IMG/VR virus record: IMGVR_UViG_3300018080_005856
Span: 62,001 to 126,000 of that record
DNA length: 64,000 nucleotides
Direction: 5' to 3' (one strand)
DNA from: a virus
Position 1 is the stretch's first letter; the number at the start of each line of letters is the position of its first letter. The position numbers were made by a program, and so were the translations under genes. Below, piece by piece: positions 34,601 to 45,000 of the stretch. The notes beneath the pieces are model-generated. The model made no database searches, was not told the DNA's origin, and saw only the letters and a program-made list of their open reading frames with translations.

Positions 34601-34734
34601 TTATGCCTGCAAGTGACGTAGTGTCATATGGATTATCATCGGCCGGATATGAATACCTGTCTTCGCTAACGACATCATCTGATGATACTACTGTACCAAC
34701 TGGTTACATAAACCTCGGAGGATATACTGAATGA
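31606..34734 (+). CDS. Large tube-like / baseplate structural protein
   Basis: A 1,042-residue protein. Residues about 35-95 (SIFIGPIWVEELVSVQVRSQ, VPVWGYSNPYYGDILQGNYQ, VTGQLAVSYTEPDYLLRI) match the tube-like module typical of large-phage baseplate/tube-initiator proteins, in which a strand pair ends in YGY and a GxxxVxGxL motif follows. The rest is acidic, Thr/Ser-rich and unrecognised, with helical segments near the end. GGAG precedes the ATG. It starts the second rightward tail block, and its stop overlaps the next start by four bases (ATGA). Confidence 0.65.
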   Translation: MGNRPSNSENIILPDPITYDAYNRGYKSGAQTSIFIGPIWVEELVSVQVRSQTTDVPVWGYSNPYYGDILQGNYQVTGQLAVSYTEPDYLLRIINTARNASIQDDELAALIEQRKSIFLDTVKYKLIQEQKMQGNLDIDDISTIQTAERFVQRITREVETTVLNTGGTVRNNAFEITIITGNIESGDSSIDIYEGVKIMGTGKVISTDDTAIIEMYEFMGRKKPDLKKPIVVQAISNRLSKANLMSMAKEVTDKLIDRVMEPPTMLASSLTPRAMELGSTDKIAIAGHLPRKPRFYGKECSFSEISFAMEHPDTFTEYTDENDEVTPIVSDSKLKIYNKDSITPSEVDIKLTCPFVDPVNEGQRKGFDNRFGRLVSPDREHTANHVNAVAPIEPASIIDHVGGSIVMPRYESKEFEIGSYYPPEIVDISTFEYDEEDLPTLTAGTLWCNTLGFRSSTSKYVRAKDLTPEELASDARIGDIAQPMNTLAIIGGVMAEWEEDEDTFSFKIDVPRAIDYVNTHKGSDKVTKREMLLGKPGHFLNIRMDASTEEFDSASTRRTNYDNDSSETATYDWISIEGPLVDESNSAVENTQADDTSTTTPPPVNDWKIYENSEFAISYESIDMPLPSTGDPDTLSPHYFEITLNITQADLATSLNKTLYITPFIFMDNDSAESTLTSYGPPPEYGITVTPEKTPSGTDIDSYFGSDDKSSFDRLAYFLSSRNGNDDSCDVEIVFDCVVADQAGYYSTDGRVKIYGIYFIKTPNDYDTVVADDGSSQSRTSLGEPRQVRVFFLAGIMPLLALPTGKEDTDAMVDISHTVEGQSGRYLEIYNITRCDAMLHNAQAIVDLNAGIWQAVKNAIIAIFQDLLNIDAPVTGYTYPVKASWDRFAGFLDGYSIRVNYGIIADQIKNCSFTTEGIDKYVNRAMEIDSSGRKWTLAKALTIAEEIVESKASGLNSETEDEIESMVIGAIESKVTELGGTIIDRNSAKRTFVIDMEVLMPASDVVSYGLSSAGYEYLSSLTTSSDDTTVPTGYINLGGYTE

Positions 34735-37700
34735 GCACTGATATAAAGGATCCATCTGACCTTGGAAATTCCATAAACTCTTTCAATATAGTAGAGTGTT
34801 GTGAGTATACCCCTATAGATATGTACATATGTATTCCTAATCTAGGATATGGGTTCCCATCTCATGTAATAGAGACATTTGCTTCCAAATTCCATAAGAT
34901 AATTCCGGATAATGCGCATTCTGTAGTAAGCGAGGAGGATTCCAAGATCCAGATCAGTGACGATGCTGGTATAATAATGGAAAAAGACAAGTTTGCTGTA
35001 GCAGGAAAAGGGTTTCTATCAGATCATATGATAACTAGAATACCTTTGAACAGCCCTTGTGCAAAGAAGGCTAGGCTCAATCCTCCTCTGAAACTGCCGA
35101 TACCTTTTAGAGTTAGAGATATAAGTGGTAGCGCAGCTACTGGTATGGTAATGACAAATCTATCTGTCAGAAACGAGCAAGCTGCTCTTTATAACATGAT
35201 GAGTAGTGTAGCTGAAGATGAGACTATGGATAACATCAAGGATTCCATAGCAAAAGCAATAGCCGCTTCTCATTTTAGAGCCGCTAGTGACCTGAACAAA
35301 GAAGGTACTGATGATGCCGGAACTTCTGCTGATAAGTTCACAGGAACTGTTGGAGAGGACACAGAGAGAGTAGAATTTACACATTTATTCAAGGGAGAAA
35401 ACGGCGAGCTTAGTGCAGAAGATGTTAATTATCAATCTATTGTAAGTAAATCTAACTATGATACCCCCTGGGCAGAATGTCTCCTAAGGCCCGCTATTTT
35501 CGTATCATACGTAAACGATAATGGAGATCTTAGAGTTTACTACTCTCCAGATCTTACAGCTCAATTGATGAAAAGCATAGTAATAGAGGGAAAGTCCACC
35601 CCTCCAGAACTAAAGTTTGAGAAAACTCTATATGCCTTTGGTGTTGATTCAGCATATAGAGGACTCATGCAAGACTGGATGACTTTTGTTGATAGTGGTA
35701 ATGAAGATGGGATTACAGGAAATAACGATCTCAGCTCGTTTTATATCTCATCAGAATTCGTACCATGTGAGATGTTCAGAGATGGGCTTCATATGGGAGA
35801 TATTGAAGACCTAAGTGTCAGAAATAGACTGGTGGATGGGGGAGCTGATCAAACCGTTACATGTACTCTAATAACTCCATCACCTCCCTTGTTCACAAAT
35901 GGTGAAATATACAGAGATAATCCTAAGAAGGATAACGAGTCATTTTACCTTCCTTTTAGCCAGGCCTACCTGCTCCCTCTGGCATCTTACAGTAAGTATG
36001 CAGTTGGCTGGGATGAATCAGAAACTTGTCAACTATGCGGAGGTACTGGAAGTATAGGATTCACTAGCTGCTTTGTATGCGATAAAGGGGAAGGAATACT
36101 ATGTCCTACTTGCCTCAATAACACAGAAAGAATAGACGGTACAGATGAAGAAGTATATGGATACCAATCTTCAGAATGTAGTTATTGTAATGCACCTGGT
36201 AATCAGTGGGAGGCTGTAAGCAGATTTACTGTTGTCTTAACATATTCACTTCTAGGAAAGATACCATGCCCTAGTTGTTTTAACCAAGCCATTCAGAGTG
36301 CCAACCATGATATATATCTTGTATCTGAATACATAGGGACTAGTAGGGGAAGCGGTGCAGGAACATGCTCCACATGCAAAGGTACGGGCTATGTTCAGTG
36401 TCCGAATTGTATAGGTAATCCGGATGGTCTCAGTGAAACTCCAGGATATCAGCGCAGCAAATGTCCAACCTGCTTCGATAGTAGCAGCGGAAGCTACAGA
36501 GGAAAAAGCACACCGGTGGCTGGAAGATTGTCATGCACTTCAGATAATCTCGAGTTTGTAGCTGGGGCCCCAGAGACATCCATATATTATGAGAATATGA
36601 GCATCAGGCTAGCGCCTACTTGCAATGATACTGGGACAGTAAGCTTAGATACATGTCCAGCGTGTGGAGGGACCGGAACATCTTATAGATTCTATGCTGG
36701 TTCGTATTGTATAGGGGGAGAATATACCTTTGATCAGAAACCACATACTTGTGTAGTACAGAGCGATCAAGAGAGTGAAACGGACTTTACATCAATGGCG
36801 TACGTATCTGGCAAGAACATGGTAAGCTGGTACAACAAATCTGCGTATCTAGAAATGCCTCTTTCCTCATCTAACGATGCTGGCTGGGCAGCTGATATGA
36901 CCTTCAATAGCGAAGCATCCAACCTAAAGTGGTTACCCCCATACATGTATGAGATATATTCTAATAATAGTGTAAAGGTATATTGCAGGCTACCAGAAGG
37001 AACCAAAGTACATCTCTACAACCCCCCGGTGATGACCTTTGCTGAACTACCAGAAGACTTGGGTCATATAATACTTGACTCTACTCCTGATTTGGCTGCC
37101 ACTACAGCATATGATGGTGGTACCTGGGCTTACGTAGAATCTGATTCAGATATACCTCTAGAATCTGGTATACGGTGTATTACAACTAAGAATAATGAGT
37201 TATATGATTTCACATATATGTCACCCCTGGTTGATATAACACTTTCTGGGAATGTGGAAGGAAATATGGTTCTCCATTCTGAGGGGTTCGCACACCTTTC
37301 CGAGTCTTTGAGAATGTACTATGACTTTCTGAGAGAATATAAAGATGTCTTAAAACATGTGGATACCGCTAGAGTAGAGGAAATACCTGATTACTCAACC
37401 ACGACCTCTAGATTTCTGTACGCCCCAAGCAACGCGGAAGATCTTAAACTCTCTGGAGATGATATAGATAATACAACATCATGGATATCTCTGACTGCAT
37501 TTAGAGATGTTCCTAGCTTTGGTACAGGCTTTCTATTCGCAGATAAAGACAGACAGAAAACTATATCAGAATTCAGCAATACCATATTGACTGATATGAG
37601 TAGTCTAATTGATGGCAGACCCGCCACAGACGATCAGTGCAGTCTTATTATAGACACAATACTTGGAATATCTACATCTCATTCTGATATGACATACTGC

Positions 37701-40631
37701 GAACCAGATCACGACCATAGGCTTTCTTATGTATCAAAGGGAGTAGCTAGTGAAATAACCAGCAATTATAGTGGAGACGATATACAGGCGGTTAAGGGCG
37801 CATCTATTATATACGATACAACTTCCGGTACAGAGCCTGAGGGGGATGGAACAGATGTAAAACCTATCAAGCCGTCTATCCATACTATAGACACTACAAT
37901 AGCTGATGATGGTGGAATATCTATAAGCACTCTATTATCTGCACCCATAGAATCTGATGACCTAACAGTATGTGATAATATGAAAACACTGGCTACCAGT
38001 CTGAAGAAGATGATAATAGATCTTTCTGATATGGTAACACATGTATTGATAAAACTGGATGATGCTTCTGATCTATCGTCACCAGTCCCAATGTTTTCTC
38101 CTAACTATTTCAGAAGAGACACAACATACGACAACTTTCTTACCGGCAAAATAGAGGACGTGAAAGCACTATTGGGCAGTGGAGAAGATGCTAGTCTACT
38201 TACCAGAGACTTTATAGGAGTGATTACAGAGTATGTAAAAGACCTAAAGAAGAATGGGAAAGCTGACAGGCCCAGCAATCTGATGCAATCAGTACAAACA
38301 GCAAGAGGAGAATATACCTTTGCCGCAGCTTACCTATCATCCATAGCAGGATGGTTAGTTAAGCAAAGATACAATGTTGATGATATAGAACATACGTTCG
38401 CTGCCATAGATAGCGATGGATTATCAACAAACGTAGTGTTTACAAAGGAAGCCAATCATAAAGGTCTTCTTGTTTATAATATGAGGAAAGCATACTATGT
38501 TATTGTATCAACTATATCATTCCTGGTAGCTACAATAGAAAGGTTGTTAGTGTACATGTACTCTGTAGATCTAAGGTACGACCCCCTGCCGGCATACCTC
38601 AACGATACAACCGGCGGAAATACTGTTCCTTTACATATATACGGATTCAAATCACAGGACGGTAACCCATGCTATCCTAAAGTTAAAAGCGACATAGTAA
38701 TATCTGAACTGTCGGCTAGTACTATAAACCTGAACACGATATCATACTTTGCAGATAATGACGATGATATAAAGTACGACGTTACATTAAAGATTCCTAC
38801 CCTAAGTGATATGTCCGTGAAACCTTTGCCACTTCTAGGATTCGGAGCTAACGCTACCACAAGAGCGTTAGCAAGTTGGGATGAGACTCATAAGTATGCA
38901 TTCGAGCCCAGAGGAATATTCGAGGGTTTTACCTCAGTGCCACCAACATTGGACGTATCTACATATAACATGGTTTCCCTCTCTGGAATGGTAAACATAC
39001 AGGATAATCTATCTAGAAGGGATTACATGGTATATGACGGAAACTATGTTACCTATATCAACTCTTCTGAAGAACATACGTACTCCGGTCTTATGGCTAG
39101 CACTATAAGAACCGAACTAGAAGAGGTATATGCATCAGAGGTAGTTCCTCCTATAGGCGCGTTGGAAGTAGAAGGAGAGATAAGCATGGCAGATGCCTTT
39201 CCATTCATAGCGGGGGGTCCCCTGGTTATAGCTTTACCTACCAGTATAAGAATGGACAACGTGGATTTCTTATCGGCACGACCACTGCCGGCTCAAACCT
39301 CAGCACTTTCTGGTGTATCAATAGACTACGCCACGTCGGAATCTATACCTTCAGGTATATTTTCAGATCCAGAAGGCGCTATATCTCGTATAGGTACAGC
39401 ATGCACAGATATGCTAGGCTTTGTATCGAATGCCAGGAATACCATGGTTATTTTCAGCAAGATGTCTTCTGACTCCAAGTATGAGTATGTGTTTCCTATA
39501 GCTGGACAAGCTGATACTCTATTGGGTACTACAAGCCAAGGAGAATCTCTCATGATGTGCTACCTCGCAGAAGCACTAGGTATGAGAATACGAACACCAT
39601 TCGGTACCGGAGGAGAGGTAAGTGCATCCAAGATATCGGCTATAATGGGAAGCAGTACTGGGTGGACTGATGGTGGTACAAGTGATTATCATATAATGAA
39701 TTACAATCTATGGTTGTCCAAAAGAAGGGCATACATGATCTTTAATATAATGATGTCAGTACTGTTGCATAGACGCCGGATGCATATAGCGGACTGGGAA
39801 AGCTCAAAATACTACTATGAATGGGACCTGGTGTTTTACTCAGACGCATATTATAAATGTACTACAGCACATACATCCTCTGGGTCTTTCGATATATCTA
39901 AGTGGACAGAAATAGCTATAGGTAGTAATGCAGAAGATGGGGAACCCCTATACAGGGAGCTGGTATCATACAAGAACCCATCTAGTGGAACAACTCTAAA
40001 ATATATGGTAGAATTAGTATACGCTACAGCTCAGCCCACTGAATCAACAACAGTAAAAGCACGAAAAGCTTTTCATTGTTACGGATTTGGCTCACTGTTT
40101 CAGAGCCCAAACACTGGAGATAATGCTGCTAGACGCAATCAGAGAGTTACCGACATACATATAAACGTACCGGTTTCATTAGACTCATCTAGAATGTGGG
40201 CATTCAACCATCTCAACAGAAGATTCGGGGCTCCATTCTGTGCAGACCTAGATATTTCTACTGTTCCTGTTACTCCTACACCACCAGGGAATAGTTACAT
40301 AGGAGGATGGGCATTGCCTAAGGCAGGAAAAACCCCAGGACAGTGGGAAACGTTGAACACGCCTGTAACCAGTAGCAACACGATAGAGGCAGCAAGTGCA
40401 ACCACAGAGGACTTCCTGAGGTCAAACCTAAAGTGGATGGCACAGGGATGGAATGGTATAGTTAAACAGAAGTTGAGAAACATATCTAAGGATACGGGTG
40501 GGGAAGCAATGAGTCTTAACAGTAAGATAAATAGTTTCCTTGGTTCAGAAGAAGGAATGGCAGCTTTTGCTATACCTAGATCTGGTAGGTTAACAGATCA
40601 GATATGGCTTAAAATAACAGACTTGAGTTAG
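34731..40631 (+). CDS. Giant tail/baseplate protein with DnaJ-type zinc motifs and CBM-like module
   Basis: A 1,966-residue protein, translationally coupled to the gene before it (ATGA overlap). Residues about 433-674 hold an array of zinc-type pairs: CQLCGGTGSIG, CFVC, CPTC, CSYC, CPSC, CSTCKGTGYVQCPNC, CPTC and CPACGGTG. These are the CxxCxGxG units of the DnaJ cysteine-rich domain, here in a structural protein. At about residues 1693-1730, YYEWDLVFYSDAYYKCTTAH followed by DISKWTEI matches a CBM5/12-like carbohydrate-binding motif. The remainder is acidic and unrecognised. The zinc region may fold a metal-stabilised knob and the CBM-like motif may bind host glycans. AGGAGG after its stop serves the next gene. 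Confidence 0.7.
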   Translation: MSTDIKDPSDLGNSINSFNIVECCEYTPIDMYICIPNLGYGFPSHVIETFASKFHKIIPDNAHSVVSEEDSKIQISDDAGIIMEKDKFAVAGKGFLSDHMITRIPLNSPCAKKARLNPPLKLPIPFRVRDISGSAATGMVMTNLSVRNEQAALYNMMSSVAEDETMDNIKDSIAKAIAASHFRAASDLNKEGTDDAGTSADKFTGTVGEDTERVEFTHLFKGENGELSAEDVNYQSIVSKSNYDTPWAECLLRPAIFVSYVNDNGDLRVYYSPDLTAQLMKSIVIEGKSTPPELKFEKTLYAFGVDSAYRGLMQDWMTFVDSGNEDGITGNNDLSSFYISSEFVPCEMFRDGLHMGDIEDLSVRNRLVDGGADQTVTCTLITPSPPLFTNGEIYRDNPKKDNESFYLPFSQAYLLPLASYSKYAVGWDESETCQLCGGTGSIGFTSCFVCDKGEGILCPTCLNNTERIDGTDEEVYGYQSSECSYCNAPGNQWEAVSRFTVVLTYSLLGKIPCPSCFNQAIQSANHDIYLVSEYIGTSRGSGAGTCSTCKGTGYVQCPNCIGNPDGLSETPGYQRSKCPTCFDSSSGSYRGKSTPVAGRLSCTSDNLEFVAGAPETSIYYENMSIRLAPTCNDTGTVSLDTCPACGGTGTSYRFYAGSYCIGGEYTFDQKPHTCVVQSDQESETDFTSMAYVSGKNMVSWYNKSAYLEMPLSSSNDAGWAADMTFNSEASNLKWLPPYMYEIYSNNSVKVYCRLPEGTKVHLYNPPVMTFAELPEDLGHIILDSTPDLAATTAYDGGTWAYVESDSDIPLESGIRCITTKNNELYDFTYMSPLVDITLSGNVEGNMVLHSEGFAHLSESLRMYYDFLREYKDVLKHVDTARVEEIPDYSTTTSRFLYAPSNAEDLKLSGDDIDNTTSWISLTAFRDVPSFGTGFLFADKDRQKTISEFSNTILTDMSSLIDGRPATDDQCSLIIDTILGISTSHSDMTYCEPDHDHRLSYVSKGVASEITSNYSGDDIQAVKGASIIYDTTSGTEPEGDGTDVKPIKPSIHTIDTTIADDGGISISTLLSAPIESDDLTVCDNMKTLATSLKKMIIDLSDMVTHVLIKLDDASDLSSPVPMFSPNYFRRDTTYDNFLTGKIEDVKALLGSGEDASLLTRDFIGVITEYVKDLKKNGKADRPSNLMQSVQTARGEYTFAAAYLSSIAGWLVKQRYNVDDIEHTFAAIDSDGLSTNVVFTKEANHKGLLVYNMRKAYYVIVSTISFLVATIERLLVYMYSVDLRYDPLPAYLNDTTGGNTVPLHIYGFKSQDGNPCYPKVKSDIVISELSASTINLNTISYFADNDDDIKYDVTLKIPTLSDMSVKPLPLLGFGANATTRALASWDETHKYAFEPRGIFEGFTSVPPTLDVSTYNMVSLSGMVNIQDNLSRRDYMVYDGNYVTYINSSEEHTYSGLMASTIRTELEEVYASEVVPPIGALEVEGEISMADAFPFIAGGPLVIALPTSIRMDNVDFLSARPLPAQTSALSGVSIDYATSESIPSGIFSDPEGAISRIGTACTDMLGFVSNARNTMVIFSKMSSDSKYEYVFPIAGQADTLLGTTSQGESLMMCYLAEALGMRIRTPFGTGGEVSASKISAIMGSSTGWTDGGTSDYHIMNYNLWLSKRRAYMIFNIMMSVLLHRRRMHIADWESSKYYYEWDLVFYSDAYYKCTTAHTSSGSFDISKWTEIAIGSNAEDGEPLYRELVSYKNPSSGTTLKYMVELVYATAQPTESTTVKARKAFHCYGFGSLFQSPNTGDNAARRNQRVTDIHINVPVSLDSSRMWAFNHLNRRFGAPFCADLDISTVPVTPTPPGNSYIGGWALPKAGKTPGQWETLNTPVTSSNTIEAASATTEDFLRSNLKWMAQGWNGIVKQKLRNISKDTGGEAMSLNSKINSFLGSEEGMAAFAIPRSGRLTDQIWLKITDLS

Positions 40632-40643
40632 GAGGAACTAACG

Positions 40644-41237
40644 ATGAGCGAAGAGAATAAGCAAGACAAGGATCATGAAACTGTGAACGGGGACGTAGAA
40701 GAAACCACAGTAGATCATGAGGAAGATCAGAGAAACCAGGATGAAGGGTTCTTCGATAATGTGAGTGATACGGTAAAGGACGAGTTCGAGAAAGTAGAGA
40801 TACTTATGAAAAGAGCTCGTGAGGAGCGTGATCGTGTGAGAGATGAGGTAAAGAAGAAGTATCCAGGAGTAAGAATGTTCTCAGTAGTTACACCATACTC
40901 TGGTGTTTACATCGTTCGCGCACAGGATGTAGCCGATATAAAAGCATCCACTAAGGCAGTGGACAAATATATCGATGACGAGATAGTGAAAGAGGGGGGC
41001 AGGGAGAAACTGTCAGCCATGCCAGAATCGGAAAGGAACATTATAGTGCAGCGTATAAATGCTGAAGCTGCTGATATAAGCAACGATATATCCTTATCCA
41101 GGTGCGTTCTCTATCCGTATGACTTTGGTAAAATGGTAGAAACGGGAGAAGGTATACCGGCCGGAGTATATCCCCTGCTCATAGAGAAAATATATGAGGT
41201 ATCCGGGTGGCAGGATGTGGACGTAGAGGAGATATAA
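40644..41237 (+). CDS. 197-residue putative tail assembly chaperone 1
   Basis: A strong AGGAGG site is seven bases upstream. The N-terminal 45 residues are acidic and probably disordered, followed by a long charged helix (EFEKVEILMKRAREERDRVR) and a mixed C-terminal domain. It and the next gene lie immediately before the tape-measure candidate, the usual place for tail chaperones. No family recognised; role by position. Confidence 0.5.
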   Translation: MSEENKQDKDHETVNGDVEETTVDHEEDQRNQDEGFFDNVSDTVKDEFEKVEILMKRAREERDRVRDEVKKKYPGVRMFSVVTPYSGVYIVRAQDVADIKASTKAVDKYIDDEIVKEGGREKLSAMPESERNIIVQRINAEAADISNDISLSRCVLYPYDFGKMVETGEGIPAGVYPLLIEKIYEVSGWQDVDVEEI

Positions 41238-41246
41238 AGGTCCTCG

Positions 41247-42038
41247 ATGAAACAGTATGGAATTAGAATAAAGGGGAAGAAGGGTAATGTAGAAACTCAT
41301 GTTGATGTGTTCCATCTTCCTCTATCTTATATGGACTGGGCTGTGTACTCGGGAAGTGATGAGCTATTTGACCATGCCACAATAAGATATCTCCTTTATC
41401 AATACGTAATAAGAGTGGTTGATAATGGGGTAGAGGTACCAACAGATTCTCTCTTGAAGATGGAAGTTTCTGTCATAGAGAAAGTAATCACCAACCTAAT
41501 AGAGACCTCAATATTCCACAAGCCCGAATCATTCTATGAACTCATAGAGTCATTGGATAAGAAATCAAAGACATTATCTGGCTGCTATGATCTGTTCATT
41601 TTCCAACAACTAGGAGTTGAATCATACCTTCAGCTCATCGAGAGAGATGCATATACCCGGGCTCAAATTATAATGATGATTGAGAAAAGCACGGGTATAA
41701 ATGTAAAAGCAAGGTTCGATGAAGCTGTTTCCAAGGGTATACCTCTGGATCTTATTTCTACCCCAGAACAATATAGAAAGGGAATGAAGCAAAGGGGATT
41801 CTCCAAACCAATGGAGAGAGCTAGGAAATCCCCTCTAGATGCCCATAGGGATGCTTTTGGAGATGCACAAAGGCCACCCAGAGAAGACATGCCATCTAAT
41901 ATAGACTCGATGCTTCAGGAATCTCGTGACTCTCTTGCAGCAGCACTACAGGCTGGGAAGAGAAAACCATCAGGTAAGAAGCCTACATTCGATTGGACAA
42001 AAGACCAAGGGGCATTCGACCAGTTCGACTCGGAGTGA
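41247..42038 (+). CDS. 263-residue putative tail assembly chaperone 2
   Basis: It begins nine bases after the previous stop. The N-terminal 170 residues are helical (SLLKMEVSVIEKVITNLIET, YDLFIFQQLGVESYLQLIER); the C-terminal 90 are low-complexity, basic and Pro/Arg/Lys-rich. It ends nine bases before the tape-measure candidate. No programmed frameshift joining the two chaperone candidates is apparent, as they do not overlap. Confidence 0.5.
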   Translation: MKQYGIRIKGKKGNVETHVDVFHLPLSYMDWAVYSGSDELFDHATIRYLLYQYVIRVVDNGVEVPTDSLLKMEVSVIEKVITNLIETSIFHKPESFYELIESLDKKSKTLSGCYDLFIFQQLGVESYLQLIERDAYTRAQIIMMIEKSTGINVKARFDEAVSKGIPLDLISTPEQYRKGMKQRGFSKPMERARKSPLDAHRDAFGDAQRPPREDMPSNIDSMLQESRDSLAAALQAGKRKPSGKKPTFDWTKDQGAFDQFDSE

Positions 42039-42046
42039 GGTAAACT

Positions 42047-45000
42047 ATGATAGGTGGCCTCCTTAAAATAGCTGGTCAAATGGCAGCATGGGGAGTATCC
42101 GTATCTGCCACAGCTGGTGTTGCAAAATGGATGGGTTCACGGTTATCTCAGGCAGCTACCAACTATGCTGTAAGGGGTGCCCAGAGTATACGGGTCAGAG
42201 ATAGGATAACTAGAGGTCTTCTCACCCATCTTACCGGTAGAGCAAATCCAAAATCTCAAGTAGAGCGTGCAAGAACGCTCATGTCTGCATCCAGAGCTAG
42301 AGCTCACAGCAGTTACAGCCAGGCTATTAGAAGATTCAACGAGAAAGGCCGGAGGAATGCCGGGTTCTTCATGAGAACTATGAGGGATGAAGCTCTGGCT
42401 CTTCCTATGAACTACACAATGTATCGTCTTGAAAGACACAAGGCTGTAAGTCCAGAGGAACGAGAGCAGACCGAATCATTCCGAAAGTGGTATATGGGAA
42501 CTCCAATGGCAATGAGTGTTGGCATTGGCTTTGCTATGGAAAGAATGCGCCATGGGAGAACAATGCGGGCAGCCACAGCTAAGCTTGCCAAGAAGCTTGG
42601 TTCATCTAGGGTTAAATCTGCCCTGAGACCTTTTGCTACACATGGTGGATCAAGCTCAAAGGCCTTATATAGTGCTGGCAAAACCTACCAGAACGTAACT
42701 TCAAGATTGGGAAGAATGGCTAGGGCCAAATTCGTGGCTACAGAAGGAAGGCCCATGCTTGGTATGCTAGGTACAATGGGGCCAGTAGCTCTTACAAAGA
42801 AGATATGGGATGCATATAAGAGTGAGGTAGTTCACGTAGCTGGAGGAGATAGGTCTGTATTTCTTGATAGAGTTATGCGAGATCATGAAAGTCTTCTAGA
42901 GACCACTAAGCAAATGTCCCTAAGAAGAGTAGCAGATGGTGAATTCTCAAACAAAGAAGCGTCAGCGTATGTTAAAACTATGACTTCCAAGATATCTGAT
43001 CTTACCCGTATGAGGGTAGACAAATTCAGAGATAAGATAGTTTCCAAGAACAGGTTTACACAGTTCTGGAATAACATGGTCAAGAGTCTTAAAGATCCGT
43101 CAGCTCAGTTAAACCCAGAGATGATGCAGGTAGATGGTAAGTGGTCAAAGGTACTCAACCGCAATGAGACCATACCAACCGGAAGATACATACTGGGCGG
43201 TAAGATGAACGAGAATGGTCTTATCACTGGTGGGACCACAATAGACTTTGGTGCACTCTCCATAGCTCGTGTCAAAGATATGGCACTCGGAATGGCCACC
43301 AAAGGTACAATGGGTAAGTTTCTACATCTATTTGGTGCTCGAGATGTGTTGGCTGCTAAAGATAGTGAACACGCTATGGTAGGTGCCGTTACAATGACCG
43401 GAAGTAACCCTCTATACTTTCCTATGGCATACTTTGATGAAAGCGGGGAATATTCTGCCAAAGATATTATGGCACAAATGATGGGATTCCATGATTACGG
43501 CTCAGCTCAGAAAGCCGATAGAACAAAGATAGAGGACTTCCTTAATACCCGTCTTGACATATATCAAAGAGAATATGGTATAAAAGATGACAGACAAATA
43601 TTAGAGAAGGCATTTCTGGCATCAGCTAGGCATGGTGAGCTAAAGATGAAAGCAGACGATATGCTGATTCATCAGCCTGGAGGAAGACTTCAGATACTCA
43701 CTATGCAAAAGAAGGATCAAATGTGGCAACCTCTTTCCGTGGATGTCGGAGGATTCAATGGTCAGTTGCTAGAGTTCATGAAGTTCACAAGGGAACATGA
43801 TAGCGTTCCTGCTAAGCTAATACGCAGTTTCACCGGTTATGAGAAAGCATCATACACTGCTGCTGCTGGTGGAGTCGTTGACGTAACCCATGGAATAGGC
43901 ATGCTTGGTAAAATAGTAGATGCTGCATCTATGGAAGAACAACAGGGGTTGATGTACAAACTAAAGAACCTGTTAGACTTTGGATATGCTCAAGATAGGT
44001 CGATATTTACCAGGGTAAAATCCATATTTACCAAACATACTGACCCGAGGTACCCAACTACATTCTTCTCCAAGGACTTTGTAGGATCTCCTGAATGGAA
44101 AGATAAGCTTATCAGAGGAGAGCGAAGTAGAGAGGACCTAGTAGAATTCTTCAGGACCCAGGCTGACAATGCTATGAATGAGTATTGGCAAGGTGCTGTA
44201 AGGAGATACGGGGGGTCAGATGAAGTTGTGCAAGTGTTCAAAGAGCTGAGCCAAAAACATGCAGACAAAGGCATGGGTGGATTTGCTGATTACATGATTA
44301 CTAAGAATACAAGTGTAGGCGAAGCCAAAAGAACCGTAGATGATCTGTTAGAAGCCATCAAGGCATTTCCAGATATAGACTCTGACCCAGGAGAGCTCAG
44401 AAGGCACTTTATGTTCAGAGATATAGAAGATCTCAAAGCGATAAGAAGAATGTTTACCGCCCCCACTGGTAAAACAGTTCTGGACGTAATGGGTCATATA
44501 TCATCCAGAAGAAGAACAGTATTCGGGGGAAGATGGACAGCACCTAACAAGCTCGATGAATATAATGCTCTAGTTCTCAGATTGGAAACTGGGATATATC
44601 AAAGTGGAAGACTACCCGTAGTTCCGGAAACCAGTAAGATGATAGGAGTCATGAGAGACTTTGGTGATTTGCCGGCACCATTGACAAATGCAGAAAGGTC
44701 AGCATGGTATGCCGGTTCTCATTTGGCCAGGGAGTATCACAACCTGGCTTCTATAGTAAATGAAGCAACTGAGGGAGCCCTATCTGATAATTCCAAGGGA
44801 AGAATAATGGGAATATTAGACAGCGTTGCCAATGTGAATGGAGCAACCTATAAGGACATCACAAGATACTATAGGAAACGGAAAAGGTTCGCACCGTGGG
44901 CCATGTGGGATTATGACCACAGAATGAAGTGGGAAGATTCGCACAATGTCAAGACGGGAATATACCTTGTACCTAAGAAAACTACACACGGGTTTGTCAG

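Noticed and set aside
40644-42038. Programmed frameshift joining the two tail chaperone candidates
   Set aside because: The genes do not overlap; the second has its own start nine bases after the first stop.
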